This document shows, one piece after another, positions 32,004-43,405 of a stretch of 64,000 bases of DNA. Both the position numbers and the translations under genes were made by a program. Below the pieces are notes generated by a model. That model saw only the letters and a list, made by a program, of their open reading frames with translations, searched no databases and was not told the origin of the DNA. Source of the DNA: Bremia lactucae (taxonomy: Eukaryota > Oomycota > Peronosporomycetes > Peronosporales > Peronosporaceae); NCBI RefSeq assembly GCF_004359215.1, contig NW_027152031.1:650520-714519 (forward strand), in the 5' to 3' direction. Within the stretch, counting starts at the first letter, position 1. Each line of letters opens with the position of its first letter.

Positions 32004-33277
32004 ATGACAATCAAGCGTGAGTCACAGACTCTGAGCACCTTCCTCGACGATGAGGGAATGGTGGACTCTCTCAGAGGAGGAGGAAAAAAGCGGCGTTCGC
32101 TCACGCCTTCTCCTCCGGACGAACGTCGGCGAGCCCCGAATCCGTTCCCAGAACGTGGTGCCGTTGATGTCTAACTGCATTGAGCAGGATACGGAACCCT
32201 GAGTCCAACATCATTCCGATTCCGCTCGATGAAGAGCAAGAGCAGATAATCCTCATAGAGGAAAGAGCTCGTCGTCGGGCTGCCGAGATAGCGAAAGCTA
32301 AAACTCATAGTGAAAAAAGATTCACCCCGCTTAGTGCGGACGAGCGTCTCAAAGAGGTAGCGGGTCACAGCTTGGGCACCTGGATCTCCGGTGACCCGGC
32401 GAGGACGCCGAAGGAGATTGCTGCCCCCGACGCTCTTCATGAGCAATACCTTACGCCAAAGGTAATGACGCGAAGCCAGTATCTGACGCGTTTACGCGAT
32501 CAAGCCCGTGGGGCTTCGGTGACCTTCATGAGGGAAATTCCGATCATTTTGTTTCCAAACGAAACAAGGAATGAAAACGAAGTCTCATTTGAGAACTGGG
32601 TCCACCGGGCCCGCCGACTTCGTAATATTTGGAATATTAGAGTCTGCGGATAGAGGTGATGTTCGTTTGGAACGGAAGCTTCGCTTCGATTTCGCTAAGC
32701 TTAAGGCCAAAGGCAGCCGATATTTCAGTGCTTCGGTTACCCGTACAACCATGGATCGAAGCCGCACTGAGGCTATAGATCCACCTTATCCCATTTTTAG
32801 TGGTGGAAGCGTCGTTTGACGCGAGTTGACCCTGAGCTTGGCGCTCAAAAACGTCAACGGCGTACGGGCAATCTTGCCGAAGAGGTACCTCAAACTCCCC
32901 AAGAGTTATCAGAAGAGGGGTACCCTAGCCACTTCAACAGATACTGGTATTGACCCTTGCGACGACGTCGCTTTAAAAGTTTTTCCACATGTAACTGAAG
33001 GTTCATACGCACATCGATCAGCGCGGGAGGGGGGCGAAATTTCGGCGGAAGCATTTGATGCTCTACGGCTCAGGGGCAATTTCTTCGTGAGGTCCTTGCT
33101 CGGTTTGAGAGCTCTTTTGAGGCGGTTCTGGACCGTCTTTCGACGCTGGAGAGTCAGCAGCCTCGTTTAGAGGGCCAGCTGAACATCCTGGTGAGGTTGC
33201 AGCAATCTGAGGCACGGCCGCCTGTCTTGGCGCAAGCGCCTTCAAGTCCACGTGAGAAGGGTCCCGATATGGCTTAA
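32004..33277 (+). pseudogene. B3 antisense ORF
   Basis: Appears identical to 24858-26131, including every frameshift. The same landmarks, the same overlap with the chromodomain, and the same stop ending in PDMA. Because identical lesions are present in both copies, they were acquired before the duplication. Confidence 0.65.
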
Positions 33278-34436
33278 GCAAGCCAACGTAAGACACTGGG
33301 TGTGTATGCAGCTTGCTGGGAAGGTTTAGCGTATAAGCTAGGCCTTTCTTGGCCATGGTCCAATAAAGCGCGGGCGCAATTTGGTCTTGAAGACCGCGGA
33401 AACCAAGTTGGTGGGTATGTTTTTAGCGTTTAGTAAAACTCGGTCTCCTACCATATAAGAATTAATACAGCTTTTGCCTTTGGCATCTGCTTGTTCTTTT
33501 CGTTTGTCTTGGCTATCAGCCATCGTATCCCTTACATGTCTTAAGACGCGAGAAACTCGCTTACGTGTTTCCGAACGGTTACAGGGCTGATATCAGCAAG
33601 CCTATCGGCCAATTCTCCCCACCAAGCCCTGAACCACGCAGTGGTATCGTTAGTGGAACGCGCAGGTGGGTAAGAGCGTTTATGTAGAACGGAGTATAGC
33701 CTGTAGAGGCATGTATAGCGTTACTTAACGCAAATTCCACTACTGGGAGCATGGAGCTCCAGCGCTTTGGTGTCTGAGCCACACGCTGCGTAAAACGTCT
33801 TCAATGACGCAATTGACACGTTCAGTTTGACCATCGGTATGCGGACGGTCCGCAGTGGGCATATCCAACCTGGTGCCAAGCACTCGGAAAATTGATTTCC
33901 AGAATTTACCCGTGAAACGGGGATCCCGATCAGAAACAATTGCCAGTGGCAAACCATGTTGTCGAAGCACGCGATCTATAAACAGCTTCGCTGTACCCTC
34001 TCTAACAATGGAATCCGGCACGGCCGCTAAGTGAGCCATTTTGCTCAAACGGTCAACAAAGACCAATTAACCGGAGTTACCGGCTGAATTTTTCGGTAGC
34101 CCAAAAACAAAATCCATACTTATAGACTCCCAGCATCCGATGGGGACGGGAAGACTCGCCAGTGGCGCAGCAGCATGTGCCGAGGGTTTTTAAACCGTTG
34201 GCACGTTTCGCATGTGCAAACATATGTGCTGACCCATTTATAAAGTTTGGGCCACCAATAACTCTGGCTGATAGAGCCGTAGGTCTTTTCTCTACCGAGA
34301 TGACCACCAAGGACGGTATCGTGTGCCTCATAGAGGATCCGGTTCTTCAAATCCTCATCATGAGGAACAGCGACACGCGGAGGGTCCGCGGTGTCTGTGC
34401 AATAAAGCAACACGTCGTTATCGATAGAAAATTGAT
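32836..34436 (-). pseudogene. B3 integrase and chromodomain
   Basis: Same as 25690-27290 base for base as far as I can see: intact DDE residues in separate frames, HPVSYVGLL barrel end, linker 33063-33356 and chromodomain at about 32896-33001. Same breaks. Confidence 0.85.
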
Positions 34437-34625
34437 GTAACCGTGCAGCAAACGTGCCGGTAATTTAATACCCGAATCCGAGTTCTTGGCTCGGCTCGTA
34501 GCCGAGCTACACACTGTTCATCCTTGGCGTAAGCCGAACGGATTATTTCAGGAATAGGTGACGAGATAGTCGTTGAATGAGAAAGCTCAAAATCCGGCCT
34601 GCTTGATTAAGCATCGGCCAAAGCA

Positions 34626-36091
34626 TTTTGCTTGCCGGGTTTATACTTCACCTCGAAGTTGTATTCCGCAAAAAAGAAAAGCCACCAAGCCATTCTCTGT
34701 GAGAGATGGGACGACTTGGTCGCGTGCGTAATGACGCGTGATCTGTATAAATCACAAACGGCTTAGAGCCGAGCAGATGAACTCTGAATTTGACGAGATC
34801 ATACTTCATAGCAAGTAACTCTTTGTCATGAACTGGGTAGTTTTTCTCCGCAGCTTTAAGCTGTCTAGACTCGAACGCAATATCGCGTTCGTGCCCATCA
34901 TCATCTGTGTGTAACAGAGCACTGCCAATGGCAAAATCTGATGCGTCACAGACGACACTGAAATGCCAATTTGGGTTTGGCAGTGCCAGAATCGGGGCAT
35001 GGATAAGACTATCCTTAGCTGCTCGAAAAGCATTATTTTCGGTGCTAGTCCAGCACCATTCTGTATCCTTTTAAGGAGATTAGATAATGGCCTAGCCATT
35101 TCAGCGTAAGTTTCGCAATATATGTGTAGATAATTGGCGAGACCCAACCACTTACGCAAATCCTTTTAGTTTTTAGGAACCGGCCAATCTACTATGTATT
35201 TTACCTTAGCGGGATCCGCTCTAAGGCCTCGCTTTCCAATGAAGCATCCTAAAAAAGGAACTTCGTCTGCGCCAAAAAGGCATTTAGATGCATTGGCATA
35301 CAATTTGTTTGTGCGCATGCATTTGAGCACTGCTCGCAAATGGTCTAAATGGTTTTCCATATCCAACCGACCCTGCTCTGCACGACTATCGACAAAATTA
35401 TCATGAAAATAAGTCTGTGCATAACCTTGATGAGGGTGGAACAGTTGCGTCACTAGACAATTAATTATCGCCGGGGCGTTGGAAAGCCTTTGTGGCAATA
35501 CAACCATACCGCTTGGGGTGCTAACCGCTGTAAGTGGGATATCGTTAGCTCGCATGAGCAATTGATAGTAACTATCGACTAAGTCCAATGCACTTTACAT
35601 TGTACATCCCACCAAATTATTCTAAAATCCTTTCTACGAATGGGGGTTTATGCTGGTATAGTGACAGCATTAAGCTTATTATAAACATGTACAATGCGCC
35701 ATTTACAATTTGGCTTTTTGACACAAAATGTCGGTGTCAAATGAGGAGATTTGCTCTCTCGTACCATTCCAGCCTCGTGCTTAGCACGGAAGAAATCGTC
35801 AATGACGTCACACTGCTCCCTTGGTAAAGGCCATCGTCTTGTGACACAGTATTTGGTTCCCGGAACTAAGTCAATTTCATGACGAACACCTCTATCCGGA
35901 GGTAAAACAGATGGTGGGTTATTACATACCACATCTTGGAATTGCTCAATCAAGGAATAAAAGGGATCTGTAGAATCTTTAAGGATCGATGACCTATTTC
36001 GCGCACTAAGTGCAGCTTTTGTGTCATCCAGGACAGCTTCGTCAAGAAGGGACGATGAGTTTAACTCAACCATAGGTCGAACGACCACCAT
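34626..36091 (-). pseudogene. B3 reverse transcriptase and RNase H
   Basis: Same as 27480-28945, including the YFHD active-site change and the same frameshifts. Confidence 0.85.
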
Positions 36092-37316
36092 TTCAGATAA
36101 GTCGCCAGCTTTTCAGACTTAACCGCACTCATCAAAAGACATTTCGTCTAGCTCTAAAAGAGCATGTCGAAGGGATTGCTGCAAGGCTAACTTCCCCCTC
36201 AATGTTACCGGTTACGCCATTTACAAGCGTATGTACTTGCTCACTCGTAGCACTATGTGAGGGTATACACGCTTCGTGTCCATCCTGTCTCGGAGTGGAG
36301 ACAATACGCCTCTTAGAGGCCGACACATTCACGTCCCCGGGTTTTCCAGCCTGTATTGGTTCTATACAAGACATGGTGTCTAATTTGACATCCGACAAGG
36401 AGTTAGGTAACTTAACTTATCCAGCGAACGTTTACGTGTCGCTTCACGTACATTAGGAAGGTTTGACCCAAAAAGCCCTGGCGAAGCGCCAATAGTCACT
36501 ATTGACACTCAGTATGGTTCCACCTCGGCCACCGCACTCGGTGGACTAAGACGTGCCACTCCACGTATCTCAGGGATATTGCACCCTTGAGGTCCTGGCA
36601 AACCGCCAACAGTGTCACTACTGACACTCAGTATGATGCCACCTCGGCCGACCATACTCGGTGGACTTAGACGTGCCATCCACGTATCTCAGGGATATTG
36701 CACCCTTGATGATTTGGTCTTAGGCCAACAATGCTTTCAGCATTTAGTGAATCGTTATTATAACGAGTGTCACTCGACGGAGTACGTGCCGTTCCACTTA
36801 TTTCTGCTGAGTCGGGCTCAGAATTATTTTTTTTAACATTAAAGTTTACTAACTCAGATTTGCCAATGTCTAAAACACTGACAGACTCATTCAATGATCC
36901 GCGCCAATAGCGCTTTTGTTGCCTAGCAAAGGTGGGTTCATGACTCTCCAAAACTTTGCTAGGATCATTGCGCGTAGCGCCTAAGGTCTAAGACCTCCAA
37001 TCGATCCATGGCTCATGGTGTTCTAACCAGGCCATACCAAGGATAAGATCATATCTCGAATCCAAATCAAGGACGAGACAGCTTTCTATACTGTCAAAGT
37101 CCAGAAACTTTATACCTAAGTTCAATGGAACTTTGGGAACAGTGACACGAGTCCCAGTCGCTAAGCGAAACGTGATTGTATCACTTCATGCGCTCTAAGC
37201 GCCTCAACGTATTGTTGACTTCCTTCAAGGGAAAGGCGTCGAGCATAATTGCAGATGATCCTGAGTCAATTAAATCGACCGCGGCTTATCAATGCCCTTT
37301 ACAGTCGCTTGAGCGA
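36092..37316 (-). pseudogene. B3 protease and linker
   Basis: Same as 28946-30170, including the tandem duplication of roughly 118 bp in the linker (36491-36719) and the broken protease. Confidence 0.75.
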
Positions 37317-38462
37317 CTAGCAAGCCAGGCTTGTATTCTCGCCCCGTGCCATTGAGCACCGAGCTAATTGGGGCTAGGTTCTCTTTATTCTCACCTCCTT
37401 GAGGTTCAACAGAGCCTAGGTCTTCCCCAGTAGGGTGCACCGCACCTACTGGGTATCGACGTTTTCCCGCACCGTACCAGATCTCTGGTATAGGTCGGAG
37501 TTAGAGCTCTTTCGAGCTTTACGCGAATTTCGAAGAGGGCAGGCAGGGCGTAAATCGTTCGTGCTTCCGCACATATAACATCTACGGATGGTCTTATGCT
37601 GTTCTACAGCTTGAAGAGCCTCTTCTTCTTCCTTAACGAGGCTTAAATCCGTAGGTCCGCTCTATTAGACGGAACCCATGTGCTCGAAGAGCTTGTTCGG
37701 TAGACAGGCGTGCTAACGCGAGCAGACTCAAAGTCAAACTCGGCGCGTAGCGCTATGGTAACTGCCTCTTCGAACTTAGCCGGATGAGATCGGAACAATT
37801 CCGTCCGGGCAACGCCCTCATTGAGACCCCCCATAAAGATGGTCACTACAATTGCTTCTTGCACCGGGTCTTAATGCATAGATGCAATGAGAGTCCTCAA
37901 CTCCTGGACATAGTCCCCTAGGGTTCTTTTACCCTGTCGAGTCGCTAGGAGCGTACTCGCATGCGAAAAGCCTGATCAGGCGGTGCAACATGCTCGTCAT
38001 TTGCTGTTTCAGCGAATCCCATGAAAGAAAAGCGTCTTTTATCGACGTGCTGCACGATAGTGCCCACTCCATGGCTCTACGTCCATGTTTGGAAATGGCC
38101 ATAACCACCTTTTGCCGTTCTGTTAAGAACAAGGCGGAATCAATGGACATTTCCATCTGCTTAATCCAGAAAGGGAGATTTTCTCCCTCTTTTCCCTCAA
38201 ATGTTTTCATATTTACAGTTAGTGGGCGAGCCCTCGGCTCTGAGTCAGGTACAGAGATGTACCGGGTTGGCATAGATGCCGCTAAATGGTCCTGTACCTG
38301 ACCGATAAGGGAGGCTTCGTACCGCATGAAGGCTTCAAGCCTTGCATGCAGGACCTCTGGTCCCTGGGAGATAATAAATTCCACGTGCTCAAGCCCGAAT
38401 AAGGATTTGAGCTTGTCATAAGTGGCGCGTTGCGCTTCTGACAATTCTGGAACCTCTTCCAT
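37317..38462 (-). pseudogene. B3 gag, longest family B gag frame
   Basis: ATG 38462 opens a 177-residue frame: MEEVPELSEAQRATYDKLKS, GLEHVEFIISQGPEVLHARL, LTVNMKTFEGKEGENLPFWI, RAMEWALSCSTSIKDAFLSW. A frameshift at about 37980 ends it, and a second frame (37864-37643) continues with MGGLNEGVARTELFRSHPA. It differs from B2 gag only above 37872. The stem-loop at the gag-protease junction is at 37426-37453. The leader between LTR3 and the start is 60 bp and holds the intact primer site (minus TGGTAGCACTCGTAGTC, 38520-38504). Confidence 0.85.
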
Positions 38463-38522
38463 TTTCGTGAGAAATTAGTATTTTAAAGACTCAGGCGTAG
38501 ATTGACTACGAGTGCTACCAGG

Positions 38523-39094
38523 TGTAGCGGAGCTACCTCGCTCCTAAAATCAGAGGAAGACTTTCAGACTCAGAGTCACTTAATTCTATTGAACTAATGG
38601 GTTTAATAACTCAGGGAGTCGTACAAGCTATTGAAGCTTAAGGAATCCTTGTTCAAGGGATTCAGAGGTTCGTAGAACCAAGTGGCAGTTCGTGCCCAAG
38701 AGGATATACCTTAGAAAGGCTTCTATCTCTTACAGATCAATGCGCAAGCCTTAGGAAGGCGTGCCAAAACGTGGGCATTATGCCTTAAGTTGCGCGACCC
38801 ATATGTCTTTGGGTCGCTGGAGGCTTTCAAAGCCCGGCTCAAACAGACTTGACGCTTTAAGATCAGAAGGGAAACTGAACTTTATTTAATTATTTAAATC
38901 TAAAAACCTTACCCTAGCTAATTAAAATAGATTTTGGCCGCCAGATTATATCTGGCGGCGACCACATTTATTACCCATAATAAATGGGATTTAAGTAACT
39001 AACTTTTTATTCTATAAATCAGATAAAAGGGTATTTACCCATAGAGTAAATGTACCACAACAATGGTTCTCCAATCGATGTGTGCCTCATTACA
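38523..39094 (-). repeat. LTR3 of B2/B3 with captured family C gag fragment
   Basis: TGTAGCGGAGCTACC to CCTCATTACA. At 38761-38846, between GGAAGGC and ACTTGACGC of the normal LTR, lies an insert of about 86 bp that matches family C gag (56250-56336) at about 90%, with GCGACCCATATGTCTTTGGG as a core. TSD GGTCT is on the right (39095-39099). The LTR ends about 200 bp upstream of the SPC12 start codon. Confidence 0.9.
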
Positions 39095-39297
39095 GGTCTA
39101 CACATCCCTAGACAGATATATTTAAAAATATTAACTACTAAAAATGTAACTAGTATTTTTATGCGCATTTTTTTAATTGTTATTGAGGTTTTGCATTGCA
39201 TTCAGTTTGCAAGATCTATACGCAATAAAAAAAATATTCTATTTTGTATTCAGAAAAGCGTATTGTGTAAGAGCACTCGTGCATCGCTTTTATTACG

Positions 39298-39624
39298 ATG
39301 GTTGACTACAAGGGGCAGGAGCGCGCCGAAACCTTATTGGTACTGTGCTTTGTGGTAATATGCACGCCTGCCTGGATTTATGGCTTCATATACCAAGACT
39401 TTTCGTACGCATTTCAAGCTTGGGTGCTAGCAACAGTTACAAGCGCCTTGGTACGAACATCTGTAACAAGAGACACGTAGCACTGTTCTAACTTATCACT
39501 ACACAAATATTGTCAGTTGATCCTTCCAAATTGGCCATTTTACAATCGTAACCCAATCAAGTGGCTGTCAAGCGTTATGTACGTCAAGAGGGAAACACAA
39601 AAGGGAAGCATAAAGACAGAATGA
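39298..39624 (+). CDS. SPCS1: Signal peptidase complex subunit 1 (SPC12), one intron
   Basis: Small non-catalytic subunit of the ER signal peptidase complex, which trims signal peptides and helps select membrane substrates. Exon 1 is 39298-39450 (51 codons); intron 39451-39516 (66 nt, GTACGA..CAG, phase 0); exon 2 39517-39624; 86 residues, normal for the family. The N-terminus MVDYKGQERAE matches the family motif DYKGQ-AE. Two membrane helices lie at about 12-32 and 38-55. The C-terminus has the signature WPFYNRNPIKWL (residues 56-67). The exon-intron model is mine: without splicing the frame stops inside the intron. It converges on the SET gene, 81 bp between stops. The B2/B3 insertion lies about 200 bp upstream and may have displaced its promoter. 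Confidence 0.9.
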
Positions 39625-39705
39625 AGCGTAACTATGCATGATGAAGAAAGGATAGTCTAGCAGTTTGTTCGTAGACGACTTTACTGGACTGATAAGTAAA
39701 AACAA

Positions 39706-40643
39706 TTATTCCTTGTCTTCACTATCAGCATCCTCTCCATCACCCACGTCTTCGTCTTCTTCATCTTCCTCGTCCTCATCATCTTCGCCTTCGTCCTAAC
39801 GTAACCGATATAGTAATAATAATAAACACTGTTCTAGCCCTTCAGTTAAAGGAGTCAGCACCTACCAACATATAGAACGACACCGGGTTTTTCCACACTT
39901 CCTCCTTGATGATCTCAGCTACATCTTGGTCCCCATCAGTCGATATAAACCACTGCACAAAGCATTCCAATCAAATACCAAAACTACCAATGCAACACAC
40001 AGATTAAATACCTGAAAGAAAGGATATTTCTCCGACTCTTCTGTCATGTTTGCCTTATCCTTCCAGAAAATTTCCGAGGCAGTGACCTCCACTTCTTCCC
40101 CGTCCTCCGAAAACTTTACTTGCTTCCACAAGGTCGGTGGCGAAAAGAATGGATTATCTTGGAAGGTCTAAATCAGTCCAAACGCAAAATATTATGCGCC
40201 GCACAGTGACTGCATCATAGCTAAAATTCTTACCATCTCCATCTTAAAACTTCCATCTTTATTAATGAAATTGACGTCGAACGTTTGCAGTAAACTCATC
40301 AGAATTTCGTCATCCTCATTGATGTAGTTGCCCACAAGAGGATGGTTCATGAACTGCAGCAAAAAAAACATTAATTGACGGCAGCAATATCGAACACGCC
40401 GGCGCGTACCACTTGCTTCCAGAAATGGGGGATGTCCGCCAGCAATTTGTTGCGCTTAATGTACGTCGGACGCTTTTTGGCATTGTACTTGGTCTCAATG
40501 ACAAGAATTTCTTTGGCTTGCTCCACATCAATCTTTTCAATTTCCTTTTCCACATCTTTCACAGACTCAAGGATATTTTGCACCTTCTCGTCATGTAATT
40601 TTTCGTCGGTGCGCTGGCGCTTGGGGGACGGAGGGTTTGTCAT
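39706..40643 (-). CDS. SET: SET/TAF-I type histone chaperone (NAP family), five exons
   Basis: Nuclear histone chaperone of the NAP/SET family. Exons (minus): 40643-40410, 40353-40234, 40167-40012, 39952-39866, 39795-39706. All four introns are GT-AG, 56, 66, 59 and 70 nt, and all phase 0. The product is 228 residues. It has an NLS-like SPKRQR near the N-terminus and a long dimerisation helix (about 15-60). IPHFWKQVFMNHPLVG spans exon 1-2, FQDNPFFSPPTLWKQV is in exon 3, and KYPFFQWFISTDGDQDVAE spans exon 3-4. IIKEEVWKNPVSFYM follows, then a 29-residue tail that is about two-thirds Asp/Glu. These are the landmarks of the SET earmuff fold. No frameshift; apparently functional. A CCAATCATTCAG sits about 40 bp upstream of the start and may be a core promoter element (weak). 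Confidence 0.93.
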
Positions 40644-41621
40644 ATATCTCAGCTGTTTTTGAAGTAAATACTTCGCTGAATGATTGGTTTAGTTACGCCC
40701 GTTTTTTAGTCCCTTTAAGATCGGATAAATTTTAATCTTCATTTTTGAATAAACCTACAACCTAGACAATTATTTGTGGCGAACAGCGGACTCCTTTCCC
40801 CATTTTACTCAGGAATTCACCAATTATAACACCATTCAAGTTGCGCTTTACGTCATTTTTTGCATGGCCTCATTTTTGCTAGCTTGTCTGTAAAAATCGG
40901 TGTTGAATCTGCTTGACGCGACTGACATTTATCCAAACCAAAGGCGCTTAAAAACGTACTGGCCTACTGTACCGACAGGTTGTTGTATAGCTCAGGGTCG
41001 TTTGATAGTTTGCAACCGAAAGCCAATTTTTTTAATTCAAAGCCGGCGACCTTCAATTTAATTTCGGTTGCGACATACGGGCTTGAACATAGCCTTGAAT
41101 GCCATCGCCGTGAAAAACGCTCATGGTTAGTCTCAAGCATCAATGTTAGATAAATTGTGCCCAGTAGCTTCGGCTGTCATTGTTTTTCAAAAGATACTGA
41201 GTTTTTTTTTATGTACAATCTAACGAAAAAATGTCGCTCTGCAATGAACTTCTTTTCATGAACAAAATATGATTGCTTGTGTATTGTTGTAACGCTAAAC
41301 ATGTGTGCACAACATTGTAATCTGTCATATCTCGAAATTTTCATAATCTTTCGACTCGAATTTCTAAATCACCCCCTTTTTTCGAAAATTCACAATATAC
41401 CTCTTTCTCATACATATTAGTGACCAGCCATCACATCATATTCAAAATATTCTTGACCTCAACACGTCTGCCGCTTACTCTAAGCTCAACTTTCACAATT
41501 AACAGCAATGTTGTCAACCACTAGCTTTTCATCAGTGAAGGTCTCGCCGGGTCTTTTGACGAGGTAATTAACGCAGCTCAAGACGCGGCTGTATCAGTTT
41601 TCGTGTGGAGCATGATCAGTG
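40644..41621. other. Intergenic region upstream of SET; dispersed repeat
   Basis: No further gene recognised. 40644-40720 is probably the SET promoter and 5' leader. 41280-41475 matches 12575-12700 in reverse complement (shared ATGTGATGGCTGGTCACTAA), so a dispersed repeat ends here. The remainder is A+T-rich with no long frame. B4 begins at 41622. Confidence 0.5.
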
Positions 41622-41999
41622 GAGCGGAGCTACCTTGCTCCTTAAGTCAGAAGAAGACTTATAGACTCAAAAAGTATCTTAGTAGGTTTAACAACTCAGG
41701 GAGCCGTACAAGCTATTTAAGCTTAATCAATAGTTAAAGAAATTTAGGGGTTCGTAGAACCAAGTTGCAACAAGTGCCCGAGATTATGTACCTTAAAAAG
41801 GCTTCTACCTCTTACAGATCAAAACGCAAGCCTTAGGAAGGCACTAGACGTTTTAACATCAAAGGGGGGAACTGCACTTTATTTAATTATATAAGTTAAA
41901 ACCCTACCTTAACTATTCTAAAATAGGATAAAACGGTAATTTATATATAAAGTAAATGTACCACAACAACGGTTCTCCAACCGATAAGTGCCCTATTAC
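41622..41999 (-). repeat. B4 3' LTR
   Basis: Matches B LTRs from GCGGAGCTACCTTGCTCC; the first four bases (TGTA) are lost and the right edge is CTATTACC. Shortened by deletions (378 bp). Followed by a C-run, the polypurine tract on the minus strand (42000-42012). Confidence 0.8.
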
Positions 42000-42109
42000 C
42001 CCCCCCCATCAGACTGTTGACACAGATTGACAACATTCGCTTCATTTCCTCTTTGAGGTTAGAACATAAACAGCTAACCGTTTGTTTGTGCTTTGCTTTT
42101 CTTTGTCCC

Positions 42110-43405
42110 ATGGCATCGAAGCGTGAGTCACGGACTCTGATCACCTTCCTCGACGATAAAGGAATGGTAGACTATGAAAGTCACGCTCCACCGGAGGAGG
42201 AGAAAAAGGAGCGCGGCTCCTACACGCCTCGTCGTGTGGACGAATCTCGGCGGCCCCAAATCCGTTCCCAGAAGTGGTGCCGAGAATGTGTAGCTGCATG
42301 GCGCCGGACACCGGACACTGATTCCAACATAATTACGAAACCGCTCGATGAAGAGCAAAGAGCAGGCAATTCTCATGGAGGAACAAGATCGTCGTCCAGC
42401 TGCAGACCTTGCAAAAGCTAAACCTCACAGTGAATATCGATTCACTTCACTTAGCGTGGAAAAGCTTCTCAAAGAAGTTACGGGTCGCAGCTTGACCACC
42501 TTGACCTCCGGATCCAAGGCGAGGACGCCGGAGGAGCTCGCTGCTCGCGACGCTCTCATGAGCGATACCTTACGTCCAAAGTAATGACGCGAGTTCAGTA
42601 ATTGTCGCGTTTACGTGATCCGGCCCGTGGGGCTTCGATGACATCAATGAGAGAAATTCCGATAGTTCTGTTTTCAAACGAACCAAAAAGCGAAAGTAAA
42701 GTTTCGTTTGAGAACTGGGTCCATCGGGCCCGCCTCCTCCGCAATATTTGAAATGTTAAAGAGTCAGCGTATGTGGCTGATGTTCGTTCGGAACGGAAGC
42801 TTCGCTTCGTATTCGCCAAGCTTAAGGCCAAAGGCCAGTTAGGAGTTCGGCATTTATGCCTCAAAATGAGTATAGGCCTAGTCAACACTTCAGTGTTTTA
42901 GTTTTTTGCGCGACCATGGATCGAATCCGCACTGAGGCTATAGATCCACCTAATCCCTCGTCTAGTGGTGGGAAGCGTCGTTTGACGCGAGTTGACCCCG
43001 AGCTTGGCGATCAAAAACGTCAACGGCGTACGGGCAATCTTGTCGAAGAGGTACCTCAAACTCGCAAGAGTTTTCAAAAGAGGGGTCTAGTATTGGCCCT
43101 TTCGATGGCGTCGCTTCAAGAGTTCCCCCACGTGAAACTGAAGGTTCGCTCGCGCATCAAGCAGCGCGATAGGGAGCCGAAATCTTGACGAAAGCATTTG
43201 ATGCTCTAAGGCACGAAGTGCAACTTCTTTGCGAGGGCCTTGCTCGGGTTAAGGGCTCTTTTGAGGCGGCTCAAAACCGTCTTTTAATGATGGAACGTAA
43301 GCAACCTCGTTTGGAGGGTCCGCTGGACATCATGGTGCTGATGTAGCAGTCTGCGGCATGGCCGTCTTTTTGGCGCAAGCGCCTCCAAGTCCACATGTAT
43401 AGGCT
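42110..43405 (+). pseudogene. B4 antisense ORF
   Basis: ATG 42110. MASKRESRTLITFLDDKGMV, then PPEEEKKERGSYTPRRVDES; EEQDRRPAADLAKAKPHSEY and RFTSLSVEKLLKEVTGRSL; after a lesion shared with B1 (a missing G in CCAAAGTAATG) MTSMREIPIVLFSNE in another frame; MDRIRTEAIDPPNPSSSGGK then RRLTRVDPELGDQKRQRR. The opening frame is the longest N-terminal stretch of the family in the window (bases 42110-42421). The end overlaps pol antisense. Several frameshifts. Confidence 0.65.

Larger units (their letters stand above)
24294..39094 (-). mobile_element. Tandem family B element B2/B3 (LTR-int-LTR-int-LTR) with one TSD
   Basis: Three LTRs (24294-24744, 31384-31890, 38523-39094) enclose two full interiors on the minus strand. 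The bases just outside, 24289-24293 and 39095-39099, are both GGTCT, so the whole 14.8-kb block occupies one insertion site. No TSD surrounds the middle LTR. The simplest reading is one insertion followed by unequal LTR recombination between sister or homologous chromosomes; an assembly duplication is the main alternative. From 24788 to 30726 and from 31934 to 37872 the two interiors look identical. Both copies carry the same disabling mutations. Confidence 0.85.

Noticed and set aside
39050..39358. A 102-residue plus-strand frame starting in the B LTR
   Set aside because: It crosses the LTR edge, the TSD and the SPC12 upstream region in a different frame from SPC12; no motif.
39298..39480. 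A 60-residue small membrane protein ending RTSVTRDT
   Set aside because: The last nine codons are intron. Splicing GTACGA..CAG joins to a second exon with the SPC12 signature WPFYNRNPIKWL.
40375..40662. A 95-residue plus-strand frame over SET exon 1
   Set aside because: Shadow of the minus-strand exon; the SET translation has clear family landmarks.
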